Assembly: GCF_037041345.1 (NCBI RefSeq) | Contig: NZ_CP146287.1 | Span: 1,429,501 to 1,493,500 of the forward strand | DNA from: Abiotrophia defectiva ATCC 49176 | GTDB taxonomy: Bacteria; Bacillota; Bacilli; Lactobacillales; Aerococcaceae | DNA: 64,000 nucleotides | Direction: 5' to 3' | Shown: one piece after another, positions 6,451 to 15,189 of the stretch | Position numbering within the stretch: the first letter of the stretch is position 1 | Layout: each line of letters starts with the position of its first letter | Translations under genes and position numbers: made by a program | The notes under the pieces: generated by a model | Told to the model about the DNA's origin: nothing | The model's input: the letters and a program-made list of their open reading frames with translations, nothing else | Databases searched by the model: none

Positions 6451-7944
6451 ATTATCGAAAAGTTACTTTCCAAGACGCACAAGCGTCAACTTCAGTTATT
6501 AAATATCCTCCACGCTTCCGATAACGCCCTGCCATTAGACCAACTGGCTGAGACCCTCGACTGTTCTACCCGTATCTTGAAGGAAGACCTCCAGCAAATC
6601 GCCAGTAATCTGCCACAGTATGAGATTTCAGTCCAGCCTGATGGCGCTAAAATGGTCAATCGCTTCACAGTCGACATCAACCTTGCCTACCAATTCTACT
6701 TGGCTAACTCTGTCCACTTCCAAGTCTTAGAATACCTCTTCTTCCACCCCCATACTGAAATGGAAGAGATCCTCGAGCACTTTTTCATGAGTTACCCTAC
6801 CTTCTACCGTACCATCCGCCGTATTAACCGTTGGTTTAATGGCCTCTATAATATTCAGGTATCTACCAAACCGCTGGCCATCACGGGTAATGAGAATGAG
6901 ATTCGCTTCTTCTTTGGTCAGTACTTTGCAGAGCGCTATCCATCAACTACTTGGCCTTTTGAAGATATCAAAGAATCACATGTAGATAAATTCGTGGCCA
7001 CCTTCATCAAGATTCTTAACCGCCCATTAGATTTCTCCCTCTACTATCTAATTAAGCGCGCAACCATTATCAACATCAAGCGTCACTACTTCAAATGGGA
7101 CCTCCCCCTTCACAAAACTAATCTCTCAAGTCGTTTTGCCCAAGCCTTGGCGCAAAAAGCGGACCAAGAATTCGTTCGATCCTTATCGGACTATGTGGGA
7201 GAGCCTTTGGGAGATATCGTGCTGTCTAACCTTCTTTACCCATTCTTGCGTGAAGATTTTTTCTATAATTTTGAAGATATGCTCGTGGCCTCTCGTTTAT
7301 ATGCCACAATCCACACTTCGCTGATTCAGGCCCAACAAATGATTGAGGATATCCGTCAACATTTCGATCTCAAAATTAGCAATCCAGAAGTTCTCACCAT
7401 CCTCTTCCATAACGCGTCCTCCGTCGAATGTTACGAGGTATTCGCTAAATCACAAATTTTCCGACGCCGCGCTACATGGATGAGTCATCTCTATGATGAT
7501 TTTCCAGACTTTTACGGTTATATTGAGAAAGCTGTTATTCAATACAGACAAGCAAATAAGCTGCATACAAATCCTGAAATTATCCGATACTTAATCTATA
7601 CCATCTTCTCAACTTGGTCAGAATTAATCCCTCAGCTTATGACATGTCAGAAGAAGATTAGAGTGGGTATCTTCAGCAGCATTAATTCCTCTCATTCCTT
7701 GATGATTCGAGACCTCTTGACTTGTTCTTGTTCCCAGCAACTAGAATTTCATGCACCCCAGGTCCTCTATCAAAATGTCCACGAGATTATACGTACTGAG
7801 TATGATGTCATCCTCAGTAATGTGCCTATTCCGCAATTACAATCTAAATTATTTATCAACATTAATGCGATTTCCATTGAGGCCCTAATCGAACGACTGA
7901 ATAATATTGGCAATGAGCTTGCTCAGTGCCCTCAAGAAAGTTAA
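6451..7944 (+). CDS. Mga-type transcriptional regulator, non-canonical start
   Basis: Cytosolic DNA-binding regulator of the Mga/AtxA class, about 497 residues. The order is an N-terminal HTH (LPLDQLAETLDCSTRILKED, about 30-49), a second winged-helix region (ILEHFFMSYPTFYRTIRRIN), a PRD-like helical middle, and a C-terminal EIIB-like domain (IRVGIFSSINSSHS). The frame is open from 6418, but no ATG, GTG or TTG occurs before TTG 6577, which would delete the first HTH. AAGGGGG (6439-6445) lies just before ATC-ATT-ATC (6448-6456), so I place the start at ATT 6451; ATC is possible, as is start loss. It follows the flavoprotein gene, a possible target. Confidence 0.75.
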   Translation: MIEKLLSKTHKRQLQLLNILHASDNALPLDQLAETLDCSTRILKEDLQQIASNLPQYEISVQPDGAKMVNRFTVDINLAYQFYLANSVHFQVLEYLFFHPHTEMEEILEHFFMSYPTFYRTIRRINRWFNGLYNIQVSTKPLAITGNENEIRFFFGQYFAERYPSTTWPFEDIKESHVDKFVATFIKILNRPLDFSLYYLIKRATIINIKRHYFKWDLPLHKTNLSSRFAQALAQKADQEFVRSLSDYVGEPLGDIVLSNLLYPFLREDFFYNFEDMLVASRLYATIHTSLIQAQQMIEDIRQHFDLKISNPEVLTILFHNASSVECYEVFAKSQIFRRRATWMSHLYDDFPDFYGYIEKAVIQYRQANKLHTNPEIIRYLIYTIFSTWSELIPQLMTCQKKIRVGIFSSINSSHSLMIRDLLTCSCSQQLEFHAPQVLYQNVHEIIRTEYDVILSNVPIPQLQSKLFININAISIEALIERLNNIGNELAQCPQES

Positions 7945-7946
7945 TA

Positions 7947-7982
7947 AATAGCCGGAAGACATAAGTCCTCCGGCTATTTTGT
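7947..7982 (+). terminator. Terminator of the Mga-like gene
   Basis: ATAGCCGGA-GAC and GTC-TCCGGCTAT pair across ATAA (7948-7976), followed by TTTTGTT. Confidence 0.85.
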
Positions 7983-7983
7983 T

Positions 7984-8016
7984 ATATAAAAGAAAGCTGG
8001 GATAAACCCAGCTTTC
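7984..8016 (-). terminator. Terminator of glgP
   Basis: GAAAGCTGGG (7992-8001) and CCCAGCTTTC (8007-8016) form a 10-bp stem, followed by TTTTATAT on the minus strand. Confidence 0.88.
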
Positions 8017-8027
8017 TAATTAATCGA

Positions 8028-10307
8028 TTAGTCGATTTCTACACGGTTTTCTTTCAAGTGCCAGATATCGCGGTTGTATTCTGCGATGGTCCGGTCAGAT
8101 GAGAAGAAGCCAGCTTTAGCAATGTTAATCAAGGCTTTCTTGTTCCATTCAGTACGGTTTTCGTAGTCAGCCAACATTTTTTCCTTAACTTGGATGTATT
8201 CTTCCAAGTCGATTAAGGTCATGAACCAGTCTTTGCTGATTAATTCATGATGTAGACGGCTGAGGCGTTCTTCGTTCCCTGCTGCTAACATCTTATCGCT
8301 CACGATGAAGTCAACTAATGGGCGAATCGCGTCATGCTCGTAGTAGTCACGCGCTACATAACCTTGAGTTTCGTAGAGCTTGATGATTTCATCACTGTGC
8401 TTACCGAAGATGTAGATATTGTCATCACCAACTAATTCGTGGATTTCCACGTTAGCCCCATCTTCAGTCCCTAAGGTCAAGGCCCCGTTCAACATGAACT
8501 TCATGTTACCAGTACCACTTGCTTCCTTAGAAGCCAAGGAGATTTGCTCAGAAATGTTACATGCTGGAATCAAGTATTGAGCACGTTCCACGTTATAGTT
8601 TTCAATCATTACCAATTGTAAGTGTGGGCTTACTTCTGGATCATTGGCAATTACTTCAGACAAGGTCAAGATTAAGTGAATGACATCTTGCGCGATTGTA
8701 TAAGCTGGTGCAGCCTTCCCACCGAAGAAAACAGTCAATGGGGTTGCTGGAATGTTGCCGGCTTTAATATCTAAGTACTTGTTAATCACATAAAGAGCGT
8801 TCATTTGTTGACGCTTGTACTCGTGCATACGCTTGATTTGGATGTCAAAAATAGAGTGCTCGTTAATGTCTACACCTTGCACTTCCTTGAGGTAGTGTTT
8901 GAGGTGGAGCTTGTTGTTGAACTTGATAGACTCTAACTTATCTAAGACCGCTTGATCATTGACATAGTTGAGTAAGCCTTCTAATTCAGCAGTGTGGTGC
9001 CATTGACGACCAATCAAGGAGTCGATGTAGTCAGACAATTCCTTGTTAGCGTCCATGATCCAACGACGGAAGGTAATCCCGTTGGTCTTGTTGTTGAATT
9101 TCTCTGGGTAGATTTCGTAGAAGGCATGTAATTCTGACTTCTTCAAGATGTCTGTATGCAGAGCTGCAACCCCGTTTACAGAGAAGCCGTAGTGGATTGA
9201 CAAGTGAGCCATGTGAACACGGTCAAATTGGTCGATGATTTGTACTGCGTCGTTATCTGGGAATTGTGCTTTAATACGAGCATCCAAGTTACGGATAATC
9301 GCCATCACGTTAGGAATTACTTCTTCCAAGAAGGATACAGGCCATTTTTCTAAGGCTTCAGCCAAGATTGTGTGGTTAGTGAAGGCAGTCATAGAACGAA
9401 CGATTTCTACTGCTTCATCGAACTCAATCCCGCGTTCGCCTAAGAGACGAATCATTTCTGGGATAACCAAGGCTGGGTGAGTATCGTTAATTTGGATAAC
9501 TGCGTAGTCTGCCAAGTCGTGTAAGTTGCTGCCCTTAGCGACTGCTTCTTCCAAGATCAATTGAGCCCCGTTAGATACCATGAAGTATTGTTGGTAAATA
9601 CGTAATACTTCACCTGCGTGGTCAGAATCATCTGGATAGAGGAAGAGGGTCAAGTTCTTCTCGATGTCGTGTTTGTCGAAGGAAATGCCATCTTCAATAA
9701 TGTCAGAAGTCACGCTGTCTAAGTCGAAGAGACGGAGACGGTTACGTTTGGTTTGTTTGTAACCTAATACGTCGATATCATAAAGGGTAGAATGCAAGGA
9801 GAACTTGCGGAAAGGAACAGTATAAGCCTTCTTGCTTTTGATAGTCCAGTCATCACCAGTCAACCAAGCATCTGGAATAGTCGTTTGTTGGTTGTCTTTG
9901 AACACTTGACGGAAGAGCCCGAAGTGGTAGTTCAAACCAACCCCGTCCCCGTTGATCCCTAATTTGGTGATAGAGTCAACGAAGCAGGCAGCCAAACGAC
10001 CCAAGCCCCCGTTACCTAAGGAAGGTTCATTTTCAGCTTGTTCGATATCCATGATAGATTTGCCGTGAGCTTGTAACTCAGCGTTCACTTCATCGTAGAT
10101 ACCTAAGTTCAAGAGGTTGTTGCTCAAGAGCTTCCCGATTAAGAACTCTGCAGAGAAGTAGTAGAGTTTTTTCTTGTCATCGTGAGTTGGTAATTCGCGA
10201 GATTTGTCACGCGTAATATCTAAAAGGGCTTTGTAAAGTTCTGCATCGTTACAAGCATCAATTGATTTATTGAAAAGCTTGTTAGTATAGTTTTCTAAAA
10301 TAGTCAT
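8028..10307 (-). CDS. glgP: Glycogen/maltodextrin phosphorylase
   Basis: Pyridoxal-phosphate-dependent alpha-glucan phosphorylase (GT35), 759 residues, cytosolic. It releases glucose 1-phosphate from maltodextrins or glycogen. The N-terminal [17 protein letters not shown] (about 96-112) and the PLP lysine region [10 protein letters not shown] (about 600) are family hallmarks. Length agrees with the short bacterial MalP/GlgP forms, which lack extended regulatory tails. The start has TAAGGAG seven bases upstream. It lies 127 bases downstream of malQ on the same strand, the usual malQ-malP pairing, so maltodextrin breakdown is more likely than glycogen storage; no glgBCDA genes are here. Confidence 0.93.
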   Translation of the reverse strand: MTILENYTNKLFNKSIDACNDAELYKALLDITRDKSRELPTHDDKKKLYYFSAEFLIGKLLSNNLLNLGIYDEVNAELQAHGKSIMDIEQAENEPSLGNGGLGRLAACFVDSITKLGINGDGVGLNYHFGLFRQVFKDNQQTTIPDAWLTGDDWTIKSKKAYTVPFRKFSLHSTLYDIDVLGYKQTKRNRLRLFDLDSVTSDIIEDGISFDKHDIEKNLTLFLYPDDSDHAGEVLRIYQQYFMVSNGAQLILEEAVAKGSNLHDLADYAVIQINDTHPALVIPEMIRLLGERGIEFDEAVEIVRSMTAFTNHTILAEALEKWPVSFLEEVIPNVMAIIRNLDARIKAQFPDNDAVQIIDQFDRVHMAHLSIHYGFSVNGVAALHTDILKKSELHAFYEIYPEKFNNKTNGITFRRWIMDANKELSDYIDSLIGRQWHHTAELEGLLNYVNDQAVLDKLESIKFNNKLHLKHYLKEVQGVDINEHSIFDIQIKRMHEYKRQQMNALYVINKYLDIKAGNIPATPLTVFFGGKAAPAYTIAQDVIHLILTLSEVIANDPEVSPHLQLVMIENYNVERAQYLIPACNISEQISLASKEASGTGNMKFMLNGALTLGTEDGANVEIHELVGDDNIYIFGKHSDEIIKLYETQGYVARDYYEHDAIRPLVDFIVSDKMLAAGNEERLSRLHHELISKDWFMTLIDLEEYIQVKEKMLADYENRTEWNKKALINIAKAGFFSSDRTIAEYNRDIWHLKENRVEID

Positions 10308-10367
10308 GTTTAACTCCTTATTTTGATTAGGCCGTAAGCCTCAATGATCTTTCTGATTAACAGGTAG

Positions 10368-10431
10368 GCAAGCAAGAGGTGTTAGAAGAAATCTCCTAAC
10401 ACCGGCCACATTTATTTACGGGTCTTGCTTG
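10368..10431 (-). repeat. Intercistronic stem-loop between malQ and glgP
   Basis: GGTGTTAG (10378-10385) and CTAACACC (10396-10403) form an 8-bp hairpin. Outside it, CAAGCAAGA (10369-10377) can pair with TCTTGCTTG (10423-10431). There is no T run after it on the minus strand, so it is more likely an mRNA stability or attenuation structure than a full terminator. Confidence 0.6.
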
Positions 10432-10434
10432 GTA

Positions 10435-12018
10435 TTACTTAGTTGTAGGCTTTTTGGCCTTTTTAACTTCAGTAGTCTTAGTTGACTTAGTCTCTCCCGC
10501 TACTTCAGCCTCTTCACTTGCTGCCTTGAAGGCAGGATTCAAACGGCAGTAGGTAGTTGTCAACTCCAATAATTCTTCCGCTAATTGGTCAGTCAAAGCA
10601 TCTGACTTCATACGCCATTTCCAGTTGTTACCTAAGGTAGATGGCACGTTCATACGCGCTTCGTTACCTAAGTTCAACAAGTCTTGCATGGTGTAGATTG
10701 CCATCTTGCTGACAGCAGCAGCAATCCCACGGTTGAGGGCATGAGAAACTGTTTCATCTTCCCCACGTCTCATGTAGGCATTGAAGAATTCGCGTGATGC
10801 CTCATCAGCTGAATCTTGGAACCAGCCCAAGCCTGTTTCGTTATCGTGGGTTCCCACATAACATACAGAATTATAGACGTAATTGTGAGGTAAATCAACT
10901 GAATCCCCTCCGCCAAAACCAAATTGCATGATTTTCATGCCTGGGAAGCCGGTTTCATCCCGCATATCAATTACTTCCTGAGTCATGAAACCTAAATCTT
11001 CAGCAATAATCTTCACGTCGCCTAATTCCTTGCGAATAGCACGGAAGAGGTCGCTACCTGGGCCTTTGACCCATTCACCATTGATAGCAGTGGTGTCGCC
11101 AAATGGAATTTCCCAGTAGGACTCGAAGCCACGGAAGTGGTCAATCCGGACTACATCGTAGAGCTTGAAGCTTTCCTTAAGGCGAGTAATCCACCAAGCA
11201 TAACCGTCAGCCTTCATAGCGTCCCAGTTATAGATTGGGTTACCCCAGAGTTGGCCGTCAGCGGTAAAGGCATCTGGTGGGCAACCAGCAACAACACTTG
11301 GTTGGTGATCTTTAGATGTCTTGAAGTAATGTGGGGTCATCCACATTTCAACACTATCCGCTGCAACATAGATTGGCATGTCCCCAATAATCTCAATGTG
11401 TTGAGCATTGGCATATTTCTTAAGTGCCTGCCATTGGATGTTGAAGAAGTATTGTACTACCCGGTGGTAGGTCAACACATCCGCTAATTGTTGACGCAAA
11501 TGAACGATGGTCGCTTCATCGCGCAAGGTAGCTTTTGGATCCCATTGGAACCATGGCTTAAGATCATAGTGCTCCTTGATCGCCATGTATTCACAGTAAG
11601 GCTCCAACCATTCATAGTTGTCCGCCAAGAATTGTTGGTAGTCCTTCTTGTCAGCTTTAGCCAAGAAGTTAGCGACTGCCTTTTCCAAGATTGGACGACG
11701 TTCTGTATAGACCTTGGCATAGTCCACATATTCTGGATGGTCACCGAAGTCTACCCCAGCATAATCAGCTTCTGTCAGCCAGCCCGCTTCAACTAGGAGA
11801 TCCAAGTCGATAAAGTGAGTGTTGCCGGCAAAGGCAGAGAATGATTGATAAGGGGAGTCTCCATAAGACGTGGTCCCTAGAGGCAAAATTTGCCAGTATT
11901 GTTGGCCTGTTTTTGCCAGAAAATCGACAAAATCATAGGCTGATTGCCCGAAAGACCCAATCCCAAACTTAGATGGGAGAGATGATATATGAAGGAGTAC
12001 GCCACTCGTACGTTGCAT
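10435..12018 (-). CDS. malQ: 4-alpha-glucanotransferase (amylomaltase)
   Basis: GH77 amylomaltase, 527 residues, cytosolic. It transfers glucan chains between maltodextrins, releasing glucose and making longer chains for the phosphorylase. Catalytic segments are visible: RIDHFRGFE (nucleophile Asp), IIAEDLG (acid/base Glu) and GTHDNET (third carboxylate). The start at 12018 follows AAAGGAGG by seven bases; an upstream in-frame ATG lies before the ribosome binding site. The last 25 or so residues are a Lys/Thr/Glu-rich tail (ending VKKAKKPTTK) that is not part of the GH77 domain as I know it. It is the first gene of a malQ-glgP unit under a LacI-type operator. Confidence 0.94.
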   Translation of the reverse strand: MQRTSGVLLHISSLPSKFGIGSFGQSAYDFVDFLAKTGQQYWQILPLGTTSYGDSPYQSFSAFAGNTHFIDLDLLVEAGWLTEADYAGVDFGDHPEYVDYAKVYTERRPILEKAVANFLAKADKKDYQQFLADNYEWLEPYCEYMAIKEHYDLKPWFQWDPKATLRDEATIVHLRQQLADVLTYHRVVQYFFNIQWQALKKYANAQHIEIIGDMPIYVAADSVEMWMTPHYFKTSKDHQPSVVAGCPPDAFTADGQLWGNPIYNWDAMKADGYAWWITRLKESFKLYDVVRIDHFRGFESYWEIPFGDTTAINGEWVKGPGSDLFRAIRKELGDVKIIAEDLGFMTQEVIDMRDETGFPGMKIMQFGFGGGDSVDLPHNYVYNSVCYVGTHDNETGLGWFQDSADEASREFFNAYMRRGEDETVSHALNRGIAAAVSKMAIYTMQDLLNLGNEARMNVPSTLGNNWKWRMKSDALTDQLAEELLELTTTYCRLNPAFKAASEEAEVAGETKSTKTTEVKKAKKPTTK

Positions 12019-12059
12019 ACCCAAACCTCCTTTGCATATTTTCTTTTTTGACAACTCTA

Positions 12060-12100
12060 ATTATACGCAAACGGTATGCAAGTGCAATGCCTTTGCCTGA
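12060..12100 (-). promoter_or_regulatory. malQ promoter with LacI-family operator
   Basis: A perfect -10 TATAAT (12060-12065) lies on the minus strand; a -35 TTGCAC is 16 bases upstream. The spacer holds ACGCAAACGGTATGC (plus strand, about 12065-12079), which resembles MalR/CcpA-type operators (CGCAAACG half-site). Binding there would block RNA polymerase, consistent with maltose-inducible control. Confidence 0.6.
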
Positions 12101-12160
12101 TGTTCTCGGTATCAGAATATCAGTCATTAGAACTGGTTTCAAACCTTACAAGCAAATCCC

Positions 12161-12189
12161 TTGTTTCCTAGGATTAGAGGGCTTACAAT
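12161..12189 (+). promoter_or_regulatory. Promoter of glutaredoxin-like gene
   Basis: -35 TTGTTT (12161-12166), 17-base spacer, -10 TACAAT (12184-12189). Confidence 0.6.
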
Positions 12190-12225
12190 AACCCTAAAGA
12201 TCATTTATTAGAGGAGGATTAATTT

Positions 12226-12474
12226 ATGAGCCAACCTACCCTATTTTTTAGTGACAAATGCCCCGATACCCAAGCTTTTGTAGCTGGACTTGAAGCTCGT
12301 GGTATCCGCTATGATGCAGTCAATATTACGAATTCCATGCGGGAACTCAAGGCCTTTCTCCACTTACGTGATAGCCGACCAGAGTTTCAAGCTGTTAAAG
12401 ATGGCGCAAGAGTGGGCGTCCCTGTATTACTTAAGGAAGACGGCAGCCTCCATTTTAGCTTGGACAGCCTCTAA
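12226..12474 (+). CDS. Glutaredoxin-like small thioredoxin-fold protein
   Basis: An 82-residue cytosolic protein with the thioredoxin fold outline of glutaredoxins. A CPDT motif (residues 12-15 of DKCPDTQAF) stands at the active-site position and VGVPVLL (about 66-72) supplies the cis-proline. Only the first cysteine of the usual CxxC is present, so a monothiol mechanism or a non-redox role is likely. GAGGAGG precedes the start by about ten bases. The gene stands alone with its own promoter and a bidirectional terminator shared with mvaS. Confidence 0.75.
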   Translation: MSQPTLFFSDKCPDTQAFVAGLEARGIRYDAVNITNSMRELKAFLHLRDSRPEFQAVKDGARVGVPVLLKEDGSLHFSLDSL

Positions 12475-12490
12475 GCTAACTTCCTATATC

Positions 12491-12521
12491 AAAAAAACTG
12501 GGACTTATGTCCCAGTTTTTT
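12491..12521. terminator. Bidirectional terminator (grx-like and mvaS)
   Basis: AAAAAACTGGGAC (12492-12504) and GTCCCAGTTTTTT (12509-12521) pair perfectly around TTAT, with T runs on both strands. It serves the two convergent genes. Confidence 0.92.
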
Positions 12522-13692
12522 AGTATTGGCGATAGTAACGGCGGTGGCCGTCGATTTTATCTAAGACAAAGCCTGCTTCCTGGCTTTGGCGAGCTACTTG
12601 ATAGTCCGCTTCTTGTGGCAAGCGCTGAGAAAAAATCCGCTCGTAGTCTTGGACTGCTAGGGCTTGTCGGCGCTCCAGGTGGGCCTTCAAAGCTTCCAGA
12701 TCCAAGGCCTGTCTAAAGTCTTCTTGTAGTGTCCCAGAGAAGAGTTCGGCGACCGCGCCTGAACCATAGGAGAAGAGTCCCAGGCTGTCCCCTGCTGCTA
12801 AATCCTCTACTTGCGTCAAATAGGACAGGAGGCTGAGATAGAGGGAGCCGGTGTAAATATTGCCCACCTGACGCCCCAAACGCGTAGCCGGTTCATAGGC
12901 TGCCTGCCAACGCTCAATTAGACTGGCATCCAAGCTTCCTTTTTGAGCCAAGGCATCCAAGGCCTTCTTGCCCATCTTGGTAAATGGCAAGTGGAAGACC
13001 ACATTGCGCCAGTTTTCAGGCGACAAACCTGCTTGTTTGGCCGATGCCATGACCTGACAGAAGCAATCTTGGTAGAGTTCAGTCGAGAATTTGCCATCTA
13101 CTAGTGCCACGTCAGAATAAGATGGGCGCCAGAAATCGAATTGATTATCAGTATAAGAAATAGACTGGCTATCCAAGGCCAAAATCCGCGGATTAGCAGA
13201 GATAAGGAGGGCTACTGCCCCAGCTCCTTGCGTAGGCTCACCTGGCGTGCCGAGACCGTAGCGGGCGATGTCGGTTGCCACTACCAGGATCTTACGGTCT
13301 GGTCGTAGGCGAACGTAGTCACAGGCCGACTGGAGGCCTGCTGTCGCCCCGTAGCAGGCTTGCTTGATTTCATAGGCCTTACAATAGGGTTGTAAATCCA
13401 ATAATTCGTGTAAGTAGCTAGCTACTGACTTGGAATAGTCAAAAGCCGATTCAGTCCCGACAATAACTTGGTCAATAGCTAAACGGTCATGCTCATCTAA
13501 GATGCTAGCTGCCGCATTGGCCGCCATCGCGACCACATCTTGGTCTAGGGGTGGCACGGCCATCTTGTCTTGGCCAATACCAATCGTGTATTTACTTGGC
13601 TCAACGCCGCGGGCTTGAGCTAATTCAGTCATTTCAATATAGTATTGGGGCACATAGAGCCCGATTTTGTCTATACCGACAGTTACGGTCAT
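12520..13692 (-). CDS. mvaS: Hydroxymethylglutaryl-CoA synthase
   Basis: Condenses acetyl-CoA with acetoacetyl-CoA to HMG-CoA, the second step of the mevalonate route to isoprenoids. The 390-residue length is normal for bacterial MvaS. The catalytic Cys is C113 in KQACYGATAGLQ, the general base Glu is E81 in VGTESAFDYSKS, and the active-site His lies in VVFHLPFTKMG. A weak ribosome binding site (AGGTGA) precedes ATG 13692. It lies 90 bases downstream of mvaA, but a strong hairpin separates them, so it may be partly independently expressed. Confidence 0.95.
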   Translation of the reverse strand: MTVTVGIDKIGLYVPQYYIEMTELAQARGVEPSKYTIGIGQDKMAVPPLDQDVVAMAANAAASILDEHDRLAIDQVIVGTESAFDYSKSVASYLHELLDLQPYCKAYEIKQACYGATAGLQSACDYVRLRPDRKILVVATDIARYGLGTPGEPTQGAGAVALLISANPRILALDSQSISYTDNQFDFWRPSYSDVALVDGKFSTELYQDCFCQVMASAKQAGLSPENWRNVVFHLPFTKMGKKALDALAQKGSLDASLIERWQAAYEPATRLGRQVGNIYTGSLYLSLLSYLTQVEDLAAGDSLGLFSYGSGAVAELFSGTLQEDFRQALDLEALKAHLERRQALAVQDYERIFSQRLPQEADYQVARQSQEAGFVLDKIDGHRRYYRQY

Positions 13693-13740
13693 CTTTTATC
13701 ACCTATATTCCTAATTTGTCACGCTTATTGTACCACGAAA

Positions 13741-13767
13741 AGCGCGCCTTTAACTTAAAGGCGCGCT
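13741..13767. terminator. Hairpin between mvaA and mvaS
   Basis: AGCGCGCCTTTAA (13741-13753) and TTAAAGGCGCGCT (13755-13767) are perfect 13-bp inverted copies around a single base. On the minus strand the stem is followed by TTTTCG, a short T run, so termination after mvaA may be partial. Confidence 0.75.
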
Positions 13768-13782
13768 AACTTAATAAATTTT

Positions 13783-15060
13783 TTAACTTCCCTCTTGGCT
13801 GCGTAACTGGGCCAAGACTTGCTCAGCTAAAGTACGATTCATAGCAGGGGCCTGACGCAAGGCCTTAACTAGGGCAGGCACTTCCTCTAGGCTGGCACCG
13901 ACTTGAAGGGCCAAGGACCGGGCTTGCAAGGCCATATGGCCCTTTTGAATGCCGTCAGTCACTAGGGCTCTCAAGGCAGCAAAGTTCTGGGCTAGGCCGA
14001 CTGCTGCAATGATTTGGGCCAGTTCACGAGCATTGGGCTTGCCTAAGATAGCTAGGGCCAATTGGGCAGTTGGATGGACTGCTAGAGTCCCGCCAACGGT
14101 CGCAAGGGACAAGGGCAGGGTTAATTCCCCTTCTAGTCTGGCTTGGTCAGCGGAAAGGGTCCATTGACTGAGCCCCCGATATTGACCATCCCGGGCCGCA
14201 TGGGCGTGGACACCAGCTTCCACCGCTCGCCAGTCATTACCGGTGGCAAGCAAGACCGCATCTACCCCATTCATAATACCCTTATTATGGGTCACCGCCC
14301 GACGTGGATCCAACTGGGCCACGCGACTGGCCTGACTCAAGCGTTTGGCCAGGGTCAAGGCTTGCTCTGGATTGGCGTGAAGCTGGGAAACAGACAGACT
14401 CACTTGAGCTTTAACTAGGAGCTTATCGCCATGGTTGGAAAGAATCCGCAGGAGGGCTTGGCCACCTAGGCTGGCTGCCACTTCAGGCGCTAGGGCCTCT
14501 AGGACCGTATTCATGACATTGGCGCCCATGGCGTCACAGGGATCCAGGCTCAAATAGACACAGAGAAAATCGCCCTGGTCGTCCCCGTAGCTATCAGCCC
14601 ATAAATCGCAAGGCCCGCCACCACGAGCCACCATGCTAGGACAGGCTGCCCTTGCTAGGTCTAGCCAGTGGTCTTTTTGCACCGAAACTTGCTCAAGCCC
14701 GCTAGCCAGGTCTTCAATATCGGTCAGCACAATCTGACCGATTAGTTGGCGACTCAAAACCTGAGACTGGATATTACCTAGGCGTTTGCCCCCGTTGCTA
14801 GCGGCAGCCACCACACTAGGCTCTTCAATGGCCATGGGCACCACATAGTCCCGACCATTAATTTTGAAGGTTGGAGCCAGACCAAAAGGCAGACTATAAT
14901 TGCCCACATAGTTCTCAATCAACTGGTTAGCCACTGACTCTGGCAAGGCCAGGGCTGTTTCTAGGGCTTGGCCGTGCCCTTCCTCTTCCAAATAAGTCGC
15001 CAAAATGGCCCGGCGCTGGCTGATTTCTTTTTGATAGAAGCCTCCAAAATCTGCTGGCAT
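13783..15060 (-). CDS. mvaA: Hydroxymethylglutaryl-CoA reductase, class II
   Basis: Reduces HMG-CoA to mevalonate using NAD(P)H; 425 residues, the soluble class II (bacterial) type. Family residues are visible in AIEEPSVVAAAS (catalytic Glu, about residue 78), DAMGANVMNT (dinucleotide-binding loop), HNKGIMNGVDAV (catalytic Lys) and HAHAARDGQYRGLS (catalytic His region). A GAGGAGG site lies seven bases before the ATG. It is transcribed in the same direction as mvaS, giving the first committed mevalonate steps in one locus. Confidence 0.95.
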   Translation of the reverse strand: MPADFGGFYQKEISQRRAILATYLEEEGHGQALETALALPESVANQLIENYVGNYSLPFGLAPTFKINGRDYVVPMAIEEPSVVAAASNGGKRLGNIQSQVLSRQLIGQIVLTDIEDLASGLEQVSVQKDHWLDLARAACPSMVARGGGPCDLWADSYGDDQGDFLCVYLSLDPCDAMGANVMNTVLEALAPEVAASLGGQALLRILSNHGDKLLVKAQVSLSVSQLHANPEQALTLAKRLSQASRVAQLDPRRAVTHNKGIMNGVDAVLLATGNDWRAVEAGVHAHAARDGQYRGLSQWTLSADQARLEGELTLPLSLATVGGTLAVHPTAQLALAILGKPNARELAQIIAAVGLAQNFAALRALVTDGIQKGHMALQARSLALQVGASLEEVPALVKALRQAPAMNRTLAEQVLAQLRSQEGS

Positions 15061-15133
15061 CTTAGATCCTCCTCAAGACGTATTCTACCTTCTTAGTATA
15101 GCATGTCCCGCGCCACTTGGGAACGCGGGACTT

Positions 15134-15162
15134 TTGCAAAAAGTTAGCTAGCGTGCTATACT
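15134..15162 (+). promoter_or_regulatory. Promoter of the PLP-binding protein gene
   Basis: -35 TTGCAA (15134-15139), 17-base spacer, -10 TATACT (15157-15162) with an upstream TGC extension. Confidence 0.75.
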
Positions 15163-15189
15163 ACAGCCATTAAGTAGGAGGAATATTCC

